Part shown: positions 26,039 through 38,017 of the stretch, piece by piece
Layout of the letters: each line of letters opens with the position of its first letter
Numbering within the stretch: position 1 is the stretch's first letter
Source: Heliocidaris tuberculata
Taxonomy: Eukaryota > Echinodermata > Echinoidea > Camarodonta > Echinometridae
Assembly (NCBI GenBank): GCA_025618425.1
Contig: CM046837.1
Location: 24,087,488-24,151,487, forward strand
DNA length: 64,000 nt
Direction: 5' to 3'
Made by a program: the position numbers and the translations under genes
The notes under the pieces: model-generated
Database searches by the model: none
What the model was told of the DNA's origin: nothing
The model's input: the letters and a program-made list of their open reading frames with translations, nothing else

Positions 26039-26176
26039 GGGGAGCGTTTCATCAAGCGTTTTGTCAGTGATTTTTACCAACAATTGTTATAAGCTACTGA
26101 AATCCTTGCATTTGATTGGCTGAGAGCAAATTTGTCGGTAAAAATCACTGACAAAACGCTTGATGAAACGCTCCCC
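26039..26176. mobile_element. Foldback MITE with perfect 40-bp arms
   Basis: The left arm 26039-26078 (GGGGAGCGTTTCATCAAGCG onward) is the exact reverse complement of the right arm 26137-26176. The 58-base centre holds the family core. Perfect arms suggest a recent or snapback-derived copy. Confidence 0.75.
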
Positions 26177-26312
26177 AGGTACCCAGGTATCCATGTACCT
26201 CACCTCGGTCGGGTGTGGCAAATGTAGATGAATGTCTTGTCCTGCCACCCTCGTTCGAACCCTGTACCTTGTGGTTTACAGTCCGGGGAATTATCCACTA
26301 GACCAAAGCACC

Positions 26313-26959
26313 TCTTTGTGCAATGGACCTTGTCGCAGATTATGGCCTTGTGCTACAAAAGTTATCGAATAAAGTCTTCCACTATACTACAACTACTACT
26401 ACTCTTCCATGTCTACAGACCACGAAACCTCTACATTAGGCATGCTTCTCTCCCCCTTATTGCTTCTCTCCCTCGGCGTTGGAGTTGGATTCCTGATTTT
26501 GAAAGGGGGGGGGGGGGCTTTATAATACTTGCATTCTGGGAGTTGGCCAAGAAATAGTGTTTTCCTTTCTTTTGTAAAGCGGCGACAACATTATCATATT
26601 TTCCTACCACATTACTGAAAATAGGCCTACACATGGTTCCCATCCTTCTCAAAAACAAAACAAAACAAAACAAAACAAAACAAAAAAAATCTTTGCATTT
26701 TTAAGTGAATAACATTCCTCTTTTTGTAATTCAATATGAGGGAAAACTGCATCACAGCTTATGCGTGCCATTTCCTTTTTGTCTTGCAGATATAAATTCA
26801 GTTGGTCTTTGAATTATTCAACGACTTACCTGCACATGCCAGTCCAAAGAAAATCAACACATTGATTTAACAGCCCCCACTCCCAAGCTTGCGAATGCCA
26901 TCTGTTATTTCAACCCTTCCACATGGTTCTTTCATTAAGCAGTCTAACATACAATAAGC

Positions 26960-27021
<62 letters not shown>

Positions 27022-27969
27022 GAACTTCAAAATTATATTCTTAGCCATTCTAAATACAAGAAAAAATATATTGACAAAATTGAATTCTTTTCGGAACAGA
27101 TTTCAATGGCAAAATAGTTTTATAAGAAACAACAATCAAACACATTTAGTAAAATGTAAGGCCTTTCAGCTGTTGTTATTACTATAATATTTCAAAGTGG
27201 TGGAGTGAATGAAGGATTCGATCTTTCAAAGGAAAGGTGAGATATCTTAATCAGTGTTGTAGGTCTGGAGATGGTCTCGAGACCCGTTTTAATATGGTCC
27301 CTGTCTCAGATTTAGAAGTCTCGATCTCGGACCTCAAGGTCTCGATAAAACCGCTCGAGACATCTCGAAAAAAAAAACCCAGTTAAAAACAAACAAACAA
27401 ACCCCTCCCCCCCCCCAAAAAAAAAAAAAACAAAAAAAAACTACAAAGTTTGGAGAAATTGTTTTCTGTTCTTTCTTTTCCTAAGTAATCAAATCGGAGT
27501 AATTTCAAGATATTTTTAAATGGCTCACGATATGTAAATGCCCCCCCCCCGATTTTTTGATGAGGCTATCAGGTAACGTTTTTTCGGTTTCATTTTCCTT
27601 AAACTAAATAAAGTCTCCGTCTCGGCTTCGGAAGGGAAAATCATTGCCCCCTTTTGCCGCAGCTACGCTTATGGCATTAACTGACTGATCTGTAACATTT
27701 CTTTTTTAACCTGCAAAAAAGTCATTCTCTGAGTAACAAATATTTCAGCCTGTGTTCTGCTCTTTGTAAAGAAAACAAAAGCAACATTTTTTTGGGACCC
27801 TCTGACAAGCCATTATATTTTAAAGCATTATCTGAACAACAATTGCAATCTCCTAACTGTATTATTGAACATTAGAGAATAGTGAAATTTATAACAAAAT
27901 AATTTTGCTTTGAACAAAGAACATACATAATGAACAAGTGAATGAGTAAATTACGCAATGCGTAATAAA
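26313..27969. other. No gene; TA, AAAAC and GAGACC-rich repeats
   Basis: G-run at 26505-26517, (AAAAC)n at 26650-26688, (TA)n at 26963-27018, and a patch at 27260-27370 dense in TCTCGA/GAGACC motifs. C-rich and A-rich runs at 27400-27440. Confidence 0.65.
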
Positions 27970-28993
27970 TGTCCCCGCCGGAAGTGCAGATCTGTGGAAA
28001 TTAACTAGCCTGAACCTTAAAACTTCAGTGAAAAACTTTAGTGAATAAAATAATGTTACTGCATGCAAAAGAAGAGAATACCAACAATGCATGTATACAA
28101 CTGAAATATAAAACATGAAAACATTCTGAACCTTCAGCCATTTTGAATAAATTTGCATAAATTTGCATAATTAATGAATTTCAAAATTCTGTGTAGAAGT
28201 TTGGAAGCCCCCACCCAGCCCTATCAGATAAAACAATCGGAATCAAAATCCGATGTGAAATAGAGAAGTAGCATTTTTCGTCAATTTTGAATAAATTTGC
28301 ATAATTTGCATAATTAATGAATTTCAAAATTCTGTGTAGAAGTTTGGAAGCCCCCACCCAGCCCTATCAGATAAAACAATCGGAATCAAAATCCGACGTG
28401 AAATAGAGGAGAAGTAGCATTTTTCGTCAATTTTGAATAAATTTGCATAAATTTGCATAATTAATGAATTTCAAAATTCTGTGTAGAAGTTTGGAAGCCC
28501 CCACCCAGCCCTATCAGATAAAACAATCGGAATCAAAATCCGATGTGAAATAGAGAAGTAGCATTTTTCGTCAATTTTGAATAAATTTGCATAAATTTGC
28601 ATAATTAATGAATTTCAACATTCTGTGTAGAAGTTTGGAAGCCCCCACCCAGCCCTACCAAATAAAACAATCGGAATCAAAATCCGATGTGAAATAGAGA
28701 AGTAGCATTTTTCGTCGATTTTGAATAAATTTGCATAAATTTGCATAATTAATGAATTTCAAAATTCTGTGTAGAAGTTTGGAAGCCCCCACCCAGCCCT
28801 ATCAGATAAAACAATCGGAATCAAAATCGGCCAAGAAATGACGGAGAAGTAGCATTTTCTAACATTTGAGCACACACGGACAGACGGACGGACACACACA
28901 CACACACACGCGCACACACACACACACAGACACACGCACACACGAACGGAGACCGTTTCATAGTCCCCTCGCGAACTTCTTTCGGCGGGGACA
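27970..28993. mobile_element. Element with an internal 144-bp minisatellite
   Basis: The ends are inverted: TGTCCCCGCCGGAAGTGC at 27970 and CTTTCGGCGGGGACA ending at 28993. Between them lie five tandem units of about 144 bp and a CA-rich tract. No protein can be read. The short termini leave the superfamily open. Confidence 0.65.
28141..28860. repeat. Minisatellite, five units of about 144 bp
   Basis: Units start at 28141, 28285, 28431, 28575 and 28719 with TTTTGAATAAATTTGCATAA and contain GTTTGGAAGCCCCCACCCAG and AACAATCGGAATCAAAATC. Units differ by only a few substitutions and small indels; the last diverges at its end. Confidence 0.95.
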
Positions 28994-31115
28994 ATAACAT
29001 CACCAAATATCAACATAATGACTGAGAATGGTTTGAAAATTGCATTAAAAAAATTATAATGAAAAATCAAAATTCTCTCAAAATTTATCAAATTCAAAAT
29101 CAAATTTGTCAACAACAAAAGTAACACTGTTTTGTTCCATACACACATACGCCCACACACCCCGCACGCGACCCACACTCACTAACCCACACACACGTAC
29201 ACAAATTAAATGCCTTATTATTTCTGTAGAATTGATGTGAACATAACCTTTCACGTTCATGTATAATGTACATGTCAAACGATATAGGCTGACTCTGTCC
29301 ACAAACTGATAGATATCTTGGTGACTCGAGCATGAAAGATAATATCCATCTTGTGTCCACTATCTTGCCTTTCAATTCCATGTAAATATACATGTATCAC
29401 TGAGAGAAAGTGTAGATGCCGTGTTGGCACCAGGATTTTAAGAACTGCGGGAAGGGGGGGGGGGGCCGCAATTTGTCTCCAGCCAGAACCGGAAAGTGCT
29501 AAAAACAAGTCTTTTACAACACCAATAAAATAAATGAGTAATTTTTTGGACAAAAAAATCAAGGGGGGGGGGGTGTCAAACACTGCAATAACACCTCAAA
29601 AGACTATTCATACAATTGCCTACGGAAAAATGGGCGTGGTTTCGTGGTTGAGCTGATAACACACATAAGAGATTCAGCAAGCAAGCGGAATGGCTTTCAG
29701 AGATAAAAAAGACGTGTGAACTAAACAAAAAATGTTGGTTCACTTTCCACAACCCTTTCCCTCCTATTTCCTGCAATGCATTATGCAGATTTTTGTTTGC
29801 GCTTCTCACATTACCTGGCGAGACGCATTTAGATGCCTATTCCTTTATTCTCGATGCCATTTATATAAATGACAAATTTTTTCTACTCTGTGAGAGTGTC
29901 ATGGTATACAAGAAATGAATGTGACATCATGCAAAAAGAGAGTGTAAAATGAACAGTGCAATGAATTATTGGCACACAGGCGCCTGTTTGATTAGCGCTT
30001 TCGCGGGCCTATACGTCAGGAAATGGCGCCCCCAAAGTCCGGCCCACACGAGGCGTCATTTGCTGACTTTAGGACAGCGTCAGAGACCGGTACGGTCTTT
30101 TGCGCGTCCTGAAAGAGTGGTATGGTATAAAAAGTGATTGAAAAATGGAAAGCGCAAACAATACTTTTAATAACCGGCATATGCATTAATTGCCTTTACA
30201 GGCTCAATAAGCGTAGGTACTGACGCAGTCACAAGGACGCATCAAGTGAGCCGGTCTTTCAACTCTAGAGCGAGCTTTTAAGCAGTATCAGCTCGGGTGT
30301 GAACTTGGCTAGAATGTATGTCTCATGTCATAGTAGAACATTTTGTTTACGAAGCGATGCATAACATCATCGAAATTCGTAGAGGATTTTTCTACGTGTA
30401 ACAAAATTCATTTACAAGCCAAAATCATGGAGATACGAATCTCTGATGAACAGGAGAATTCAAGCGTTTACGTTTTGCACTAAAAAGTGAACAAACAACT
30501 TTCCGGTCAAGTCGTCCAAAAATCCATACATTGGCAAATTGACGCTGCGAGACTAATGAAGCAAGTGAGAGACAGAGACGGAGAGAGATAGATACAAAGA
30601 AGTGTTATTTTTTCAACCACAAACCTCAACTTTAGCAGAAGATAATCCCTTTAAAATAGAGACGTTTTCTTCGAAATAAAAGTACAACTAAAAAGAATGG
30701 TTGAAGAATGCAACCGCTCAGTTAAATCAGTCCATTGTTTTACATGCGATTAAACGTAAAGGAAAAAAATAAGACTGGCAATAGTGAGGTTTGATCTTAG
30801 CTACAGGCAACTGGCCTCCACTCCACCCCCCCCCCCCTTCCCCCCTCGACCGATCGTAGGGACAAGGCACCCATCACTATTTTTTTCTTCCTGGTGTTTA
30901 TTCACAAGTTCCTGATGGGCAGTTGACGCAATAGTGTGATGTATGTAGTCAAAGGCGGGGTTATACAAAAAGATGTTCTGACACTGGAATGTCACAAGTG
31001 CTACTTGGGTAGCTCTTCCTTAATTGCGTAGCACAGAGGACATCTTGCTGTGGAAGGATGCCAAACTATTTTTGGAATCTTGGAAAGCAAGGAAGTATTC
31101 ATCAGACGTATACAC
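28994..31115. other. No gene recognised
   Basis: CA-rich at 29140-29200, G-runs at 29452-29465 and 29564-29573, a GC-richer patch at 29980-30110 with no recognised frame, and a C-run at 30826-30837. Confidence 0.6.
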
Positions 31116-31231
31116 TGCGATGGCGTATCCAGCATACGGTACAACGCCCCTTCCCCCGCCCACTTAAAGGCCCAGGAATAAAAATCAATAAAGCTTGCTT
31201 AAAATCTATCTGGCTACGGCATGAATAACCA

Positions 31232-31369
31232 GGGGGGCCTTTCATCAAGTGTCTTGTCAGTGATTATTACCGACAACTTTGCTCTCAGCCAATCAGATGC
31301 AAGGATTTCAGTAGCTTATAACAGTTACTGCAACTTATCATTGATGACAAGTTTTATGAAACAGGCCCC
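31232..31369. mobile_element. Foldback MITE, TTTCAT..CAGTGATTTTTACC family
   Basis: Starts GGGGGCCTTTCATCAAGTG and ends GTTTTATGAAACAGGCCCC. It shares its internal core (CAGCCAATCAGATGCAAGG, then TTTCAGTAGCTTATAACAG) with copies at 846, 25900, 26039 and 35119. It abuts the next element at 31372. Confidence 0.65.
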
Positions 31370-31410
31370 AAGGTCCTGTCTTATAAAGACTTTGCAATTC
31401 GAGCGATCGC

Positions 31411-31967
31411 CAATAGGGTAAAAATGCCCGGATGCAGGTATCGGGGTGCGTTTGCTATGCAATGTGGGACAGCTTTTGTGACCTAGTTACTTCCGGAATC
31501 TGACCGGTCGGTGAATGACCCGGCGGCCGTGCATAACTTCTCAAATCAGCTTTCCAAGATACGGCTTTGTCATTTAAATCTCGAACAGAGCCGTCCGCAG
31601 CGGGCACCCGTCGTCGCTTTCTGCCGGACGCCTCCCGGTCGCAAGGCTCAATAACGCTGTAACATTCAGCGGCTCTCCGTACTAGCAATTCCAATTCGAG
31701 TTTGCGTTTTCCGTTGCATGGAATGCCTCTTTCTGTCAGAAAAGCTTTCAGCTGCAGAACGGTCATATTCTTGAAGTCTTGAGAAACGCTCGCCATGACA
31801 ATTCTACGATTACCTTAACTTTTATTAGATAAGTTTGAAGAAAAATTCCTGAAGTGTGTACCGCGGTTACTGTAACTTAGCATCCGTATACACCGGAAGT
31901 ACACAGGTCCCGGAAGTTGAATGAGAATTCGCCAAAAACGGTACATCCGGGCATTTTTACCCTATTG
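31411..31967. mobile_element. 557-bp inverted-repeat element carrying the SAP ORF
   Basis: It starts CAATAGGGTAAAAATGCCCG and ends with the exact reverse complement. The inverted match continues through the flanks for 40 bases in total (31395-31434 against 31944-31983). The flanking 8-mer GCGATCGC occurs on both sides (31403-31410, 31968-31975) and is itself a palindrome, so it fits an 8-bp target duplication at the centre of a palindromic target. Alternatively, the flanks belong to a 40-bp terminal repeat. No transposase is present. Confidence 0.7.
31455..31796 (-). CDS. Small SAP-domain protein inside a non-autonomous transposon
   Basis: A 113-codon frame starts ATGGCGAGCGTTTCTC and is more GC-rich than its flanks. 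Residues 11-43 (MTVLQLKAFLTERGIPCNGK and following) fit the SAP motif, a helix-turn-helix-like DNA-binding module: a hydrophobic helix, then G-I-P, then GKR-LELELL. A basic KRRR patch follows near residue 60, and the rest is polar without a recognisable domain. It lies wholly within a 557-bp element with inverted termini, so it is probably the 5' end of a larger transposon gene left after internal deletion rather than a host gene. SAP domains at the N terminus of YqaJ-nuclease-like transposon proteins are known in animals; whether this is one is inference. The frame stops 44 bases before the element's end. Confidence 0.5.
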   Translation of the reverse strand: MASVSQDFKNMTVLQLKAFLTERGIPCNGKRKLELELLVRRAAECYSVIEPCDREASGRKRRRVPAADGSVRDLNDKAVSWKADLRSYARPPGHSPTGQIPEVTRSQKLSHIA

Positions 31968-32113
31968 GCGATCGCTCGAATTGATCCGAATCAATCGCAA
32001 GTCCTCCGACCAATCGCAAATTCACAGTCTCCTATCTCTTAAGTACAGAGTTGCGATTGATATCAATATGAACTGAAGTTGCAATCAATCGCAAGTCTTA
32101 TAAGACGGGGACC

Positions 32114-32976
32114 ATGTGTATAGTAACCCGTAACGTCCCCGGATCATTTGTCTGGATTTCTGGATACGCCACTGCACTGCGTAATCTTCCCAATATTGTA
32201 CGGAGGAAGAGAGGGCTAGCTGCCTCCAATTTACCAAGGATCAACATAGCTTTACCTGGTGTTGAAGATGAAGCGATACAATTCCACTGAAATATAAAAC
32301 TTGATTTCTATGATATTTGTCACCGACGGTTAGAGCATCAGGCAAACCAACACTGACTGTTTTCACGATCGATCTATCTTCTAAATGGTAATGACCTTTT
32401 GCAAAATACTCATACAGACATACACCCTTCTGTCGTAATTCGGTTTCGAGGCGTTTTTTATTTCCGTCAATGAAGCAATAGGTGATGACAGAGCCGCATA
32501 TTGCAGCTGAAATCTGATTGGGAAAATCTATTTCGTTGACAGTTTGCGTCGGAATTATGATGGATACCGTACTGAGTCAAGAATAATGATCACTACGTGT
32601 TTAGGTCGTCAGATATGCTAGATGTGTCGTAGAATTTAGGGTGTTTCCCCCCCCCCCTTTTCTGCCACTGCTATTCAACAGTTCAAGAAAGAGTGATGTT
32701 TTGTGAGAGTCGCACAGGCATCACACTCTTAATTTCCGATGCTTCGATCATTACATATATTTTTCAAATGTAGAGAGGAAATTTCGCCACAGCATACTCA
32801 ATATTCCAATCCATGTTTTGATGTCATACACGCATTCATTTAAAAACTTATTACTTCGCTTTGCAGTTTGGTATGATCGTAGAATACATTTGGATCCTAA
32901 CAATATGTTTTATTCGTTCTCATTTTCTTTAGTCACTGGTCCAAAGTGCGAATGAAGCACATCGCAGTCGATCACC
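32114..32976 (+). other. Region upstream of the receptor start codon
   Basis: No convincing TATA box, initiator or CpG island is visible. A likely splice acceptor (TTTTCTTTAG ending at 32932) implies that the true promoter and a 5' UTR exon lie farther upstream. A short end of a transposon (TGGATACGCCACTG, 32160-32173) and a C-run at 32648-32657 are the only repeats noticed. Confidence 0.45.
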
Positions 32977-33540
32977 ATGAATCTTACCGTCCTTGTCTGC
33001 TTTTTGATGCTCTCTGTCCTGGTCTTCCTCGTAATCGTGCCGTCCTTCGCCGAGATCGCCGACATTACCTACAAACGCTGGGGAGATGTCAACCTCGGCG
33101 GGCTCTTCCCCGTGCACTTCTACGAGGAGAGCGTGCAGGACTGCGGAGCGCTACGGGGACTGGACGCGCTGAAACGCGTGGAAGCCATGGCCTACATGGT
33201 GCGACGGATCAACGACAATGAAACGCTCCTTCCCAACATCACTCTCGGTTATGAGATTTACGATACGTGCTCCTACAATGCCATAGCCCTCCAACAGTCA
33301 CTGAAGATGATCCCAGTTCAGCGCCAGACCTCCCAGTGCCTTAACAACGCGACCGATGAGCCTCTGCCGATGATTGCCGGTGTGGTTGGAGCACAGCGAA
33401 GCGCGTCAAGTCTGCAGGCCGCCATTTTGTTTGGTTTGTACTCCATTCCCCAAGTCAGCTATCTGTCGACGAGCGATGAACTAAGCAATGATGATCGATA
33501 CCCGTATTTTCTCAGGACTGTTCCGCCAGATCGATTCCAG
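32977..33540 (+). CDS. Class C GPCR (mGluR-like), first coding exon
   Basis: Encodes residues 1-188 of a family 3 receptor, which acts at the plasma membrane and binds a small ligand, usually an amino acid, in a bilobed extracellular domain. Residues 1-25 are a hydrophobic signal peptide (likely cut after SFA). The motif GDVNLGGLFPVHF (36-48) is typical of mGluR/CaSR-type ligand-binding domains. C56 and C98 have the spacing of the conserved mGluR1 pair C67/C109. R67, S142, T165 and D185 fall where mGluR1 has R78, S165, T188 and D208, so the alpha-amino-acid contacts are kept. Y74 and W110 of mGluR1 correspond to D63 and S99. The ATG has a good context (ACCATGA). The exon ends CAG/GTGAGT in phase 0. 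A pyrimidine-rich AG at 32931-32932 suggests that the exon starts at 32933 with a 5' UTR spliced from farther upstream. The exon is clearly more GC-rich than its surroundings. Family known; ligand inferred. Confidence 0.9.
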
Positions 33541-34507
33541 GTGAGTAAATCTCTGTCTCTCCGTATGTCTTCCTCTCTCTCCTCCATCCCCTCTCTATGT
33601 CTCTTTTTGAAGTACCTGAATATGCTTATCTATGCCCCTACGTCCCTCTGTCTGTACTAACATGCTCCCATCAATCTCCTGTAAGAGGGGCGAATTTATC
33701 AAGCTTTCCAGAAAGCTTATTATACAGTCCCATTCATCTATTTATTCAAATGGATATCTTGATGTAAAGTTATTTTGTTTTGTTTTATTTTGTTTTGTTG
33801 TTGTTGGGTTTTTTTTTTTTTGGTTTTTTTTTTGGTGGGGGGGGGGGGGGGATGGGTTCTGGGGCGATTCCCCCATTTTCGAACGTGGCAAAAATATTGG
33901 CAACCTGTTGTTTTTTATTTGTTTTGGGGATTTGTTTTTGTTGTTTTGTCAATTTAATTATTTTAATTATCACGCTTCCGTTATGAGTGAAATTTTGTTG
34001 TTGTTGCTTCTCAGAGATTTTTATTTTTTTCATATGCCCATAACGTCCCTGTTGCGGCCCCTCATGTATTATGAGGTGCATGACTAAACTAAAGTGTATA
34101 TACATTTAAACTTGAATATACTTCAGTGACTATCCCTGAAGGGAAGAACCAATTTAAGGGAAAGAACAATTAAATAGGTCCTTTAATCTTGCTTAACTTT
34201 TACTGAAAATTTAATGAAATATAACGACAAAAGTTGAGAGCTCGAAAAAGGGTGTCATTTGACAAATAATCTTACCAAAATGTCGTCTGTTCGTGTTTAC
34301 TTCGAATGTCCGAGTCAGTGCAATGCAAATATAACGAGACTTTTGCCGCAAATCGTACCCTTGGCGATGCATCTTTAGAGATTTCTTATTATTTGACCCT
34401 CTTTTTAATGTTTTTTCCTCCCACAGATCCTGAATGTAATACTGATGACTAAAGAATGTGATTTTAACATGTTCAATTTTCTTATTTAAAGATAAAGTTG
34501 AGTTATA

Positions 34508-34645
34508 GGCCCTGTAACGCAAGGCTTAGCAATTATTGATCATACGATCAATCAATCAATCATTGTCTGATTGATATTTTGCGATCAATTGCATATACAA
34601 TAACATAGCGATCAATCGCATAAGAGCAATCAACTGCTAACTGTT
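34508..34645. mobile_element. Relative of the GGCCCTGTAAC palindromic MITEs
   Basis: Starts GGCCCTGTAACGCAAGGCTT, followed by many GATCAATC/GATTGATC motifs. The right end was not found and may have decayed. Confidence 0.4.
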
Positions 34646-35118
34646 TTGTGTGGGTTGGTGTGGATTTGTGTGTATGTGTGTGCGTTGCGTGTGCATGTGT
34701 GTGTACGTGTGCATGTGCGTGCGTGTGTGTGTGCGTTACGGGGCATTAATTGTAAAAGAAACTATTTGGATAAGATGGCCTTTAGTAGATAAGGATAATT
34801 TTGAATTGTAATGTTTTATAATCATCAAAATGATGACGTATTGTTTCAGCCTTGCTGCAAATTGCACCCAGATGTGGGTACATAATAGGACTACGTGCAC
34901 ATGTAACATCAAAATTTGGTCCAAAGCTTCAACCTGTTTCTATAGTTATAATTCGAATATTTGGGCAATTCAAGAGAAATCATTTGTACTGGACACTGCT
35001 GCTATCATAACTATTACATCTTTTCTCCATAGGCATAATAGGGGGGGGGGGGGATATGATGAGAAAGCAAAAAAATTTTGCACCTTTACCAGAACTCAAC
35101 CTTATCTTTAACCATCCA

Positions 35119-35257
35119 GGGGAGCGTTTCATGAAGTGTTTTGTCATTTATTTTTACCGACAACTGTTATAAGCTACTGAAATCCTTGCATCTGATTGGC
35201 TGAGAGGAAAGTTTTTCGGTAAAAATCGCTGACAAAACACCTGATGAAACGCTCCCC
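35119..35257. mobile_element. Foldback MITE, symmetric form
   Basis: Starts GGGGAGCGTTTCATGAAGTG and ends CACCTGATGAAACGCTCCCC, with arms of about 40 bases carrying a few mismatches. It has the same core as the copy at 26039 and lies in intron 1 of the receptor gene. Confidence 0.7.
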
Positions 35258-35794
35258 TGTTCAACTGTTCAAGCTTTGCATTCTTCCAGTTAATCATGTT
35301 AATAATGGACATATTTATTATTCATAGAGCTTACGCTTTTATGTATAACTGGGATGATGAACGATCATAAATTCGTCATATTGTCTGCTAATATTTTTCA
35401 CTTTCGCATTCACGAAAACAAGACGACGGAGCATGAAAGCAAACATACTAAAACCTCATGAGTGCGCGAAAATTAGGCCGGTTGATGGATGTGCCGATTG
35501 TGCTCTTATAAGAACCCAATGACGTCACTAGTCAATGGAAAGTGCTATCCTATCAAATTTTATTGGCGGTGTCTTGCTTGTCGGCGTTATACCGAGGCTG
35601 GAGAAATTTCTTTATTATACAATTTTTATTATATTTATTCTTTATTAGATGCAGCATGGCGACAGGCGACGCTGTCATCATTATTTTCAATAACCTTATT
35701 TACACCTTAATCACATTTTTTGTACGAAAATTACATGAAAATGGGCACTCAAATGTGGCATTACATGAACAAAATAATGATCCCTCCCTCTTTT

Positions 35795-35799
<5 letters not shown>

Positions 35800-35835
<36 letters not shown>
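35800..35835. repeat. (TC)n microsatellite
   Basis: Eighteen TC units in intron 1. Confidence 0.97.
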
Positions 35836-35838
<3 letters not shown>

Positions 35839-38017
35839 GTATGGGTAAGTCCGTGGTTATTGTGTTGCATACGTTAATAAGTATTCTGAAATACTACCAA
35901 ACTAAATCTATAAATTTCCTTCATATTAAGTCTGATCCTGCTGGTAGGCAGGGCTATAAACTTATTACAATGACCGGACAGGTGTATTCAACCCTGTTGA
36001 CGTGTCGCTGACGTATGCCACAAAATACTTCGGAACTGCCCATAAAGATGGGTTAAGGTTTAACCTTTAGTATAAATATTTGATTCTGAACCCTTTGATT
36101 GGAAGTTATTAAAGACAAAACACACTAGCATCATTTCGAGAACTACTATTCAGCTACATACATGCAATACCGTCGTTGATTTTATGTTTATAATTAGAAT
36201 GACGTCTTAGAAGCAAAAGAGCATCTAACCTTTGATGATTCAGGTGAAATACACCCCTTTCGTCTTCAACCTTTTGTCTATTTTAAAGTGATTATTATCA
36301 TCAGAATATTCGACAAATTTCATGGCAATAGAGGAGCAAAAATCTCCCCATGGTCAGAGATGATCGTGCCAGTGCACCTTGGATTTTTTTTGTTGTTTTG
36401 TTTGGTTTGTTCTGCACTGAAAATGACAAAGAGCCTGATAATAACAAATTAAGTCATCGCTTTGTATGTTCGCCCTTTAGACTCAAGCTGTGGATATATA
36501 TGTTTTTTCTCCCTTTTTTTTAACTAGCGAAATACAGAAATGCCCTTGAACTAGTTATAACCAATCTGCCTAATTTGTCAATGGAAGAATCAAAAGACAG
36601 ATATTATACATTGATTTTTTTTTTTTTTAATTTGATATAGCTTCTTCGTATCAATCTGTCTAATATTATAGAGAGAGATGCATTTATTATTCGAAACGAC
36701 TGCAACAATCTCGTAAAATGCCTTAAGTTGTCTTATCGCCTTTTATCCCCATGACAAAAACGCAAACTGCACTGAGGCGAGAATTTTTTTGTCAGTCAAG
36801 ATAAAAATAAAATTTTAAAACTTGAAACAAGAGAGAACCACATCTGCACATATAAATATAAAAACACACACAAAAAACGAACAAACAGAAACTATTTTCT
36901 TCACGAATGATTTTTTTTGGGGTTATTGTTGCTATGGAGAGAAAGGAGATGTAACGCCACTCAAGTCGCCATCATGCATGCAAGGTATGACGAGGGAATA
37001 AAATGCGGCGTAATAATACATAATCCATGTCTCTCTTTCAGAAAATTGCTGGGGGCAACGTGGAACTGACATGTCCCCTATATATCGAATGGCAATTTAT
37101 CATTTGCGTTATTGTCTTGCTTATTTCATTGCACGTCTTGTAACAAAATGCGATATTGACATTTGAATAGTGCTCCTTTATAGTTTGAATCATCGTGCTT
37201 TACAAGTGATATCAGAAATCATTTAAAATATGTATTTGGAAGAGATGGAATGAATAAATGTCCGTCGCCTGACCACCCCCCCCCCCCCACACACACACTC
37301 ACTCACCGACGCACAAATAAGAGCCCGGAAAAGAAATTTTTCTTCCTAAATACCTGGATCAATTTGGCTCAGATGACCTTAACCCCCCTCCCCGCCCCGC
37401 CCGCTTCTCATGGAGGCAAGGACTATTTATGCTACTGATGCATAATGTAAATACGTAAAAAAAATAAATTTTTTTTTAAATGCGTGTAAGCACCACATCA
37501 GGGGAAATAAAGTTTCAGAATATTCCTAAACCGAAGATAACTTCAATTATCCTTCATTGATCAGCAAATGGCAAATCTTCGACCAATATACATAAATAAA
37601 AAAAAGATTGTGACCATATAGTGTGTTTTGGTCTTGCAAACATTACTCGAAATTAGGGCAATGACATTGCACTGAAGGCTCTTTAACCTTAAAATTCTAC
37701 TTGATGTAAAACGATTGTAAATTTATAGATTCCAGTATACCGAAATACAAGTTTTATTTTGATTCTCATTGGTGGCTTTGCAATTATTGCTTTTCTATCT
37801 CTTTGAGAAATGAAAACTCTATATTACTGCATGCAACGAATGGGGATAATAGATTTCAGGGATATTCACCGACAAGCCGATCTGCATGGTGTTCCAAGAT
37901 TCATTTCTATATGTATCTATATAGCATTATGATCATAATTCATTAGAACTCAGGATTGAAATCGAGCTTTGATCAGTTCCGATCGTATCAACATCCTACC
38001 CCAGTCACATCGGTTAC

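Larger units (their letters stand above)
25770..26312 (-). repeat. tRNA-derived SINE split by two foldback MITEs
   Basis: On the - strand, the head GGTGCTTTGGTCTAGTGGAT, B box GGGTTCGAACG and the tail motif GACAAGACATTCATCTACAT occupy 26178-26312. The rest of the tail (CCTTGAATGCACTGAGCGCT, then GCGCATAGAGACGTTATATC) resumes at 25770-25899. The two MITEs at 25900-26176 sit between, so they inserted after the SINE. Confidence 0.6.
31372..32113. mobile_element. Outer MITE interrupted by the SAP element
   Basis: The ends are inverted: GGTCCTGTCTTATAAAGACT at the left and AAGTCTTATAAGACGGGGACC at the right (last 20 bases considered). The right part is rich in GCGATTGATATCAATCGC-type palindromes. 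Removing 31411-31975 restores a compact palindromic element of about 180 bp. It resembles the small element at 56693-56820 in its use of TTGATATCAATCGTAAG-type motifs. Confidence 0.6.

Noticed and set aside
28141..28860. CRISPR-like array
   Set aside because: Units of 144 bp are tandem with no distinct spacers, in a eukaryotic genome.
33541..33660. Read-through of exon 1 past the donor to a stop
   Set aside because: GTGAGT donor and homology end at 33540; the extension is TC-rich intron.
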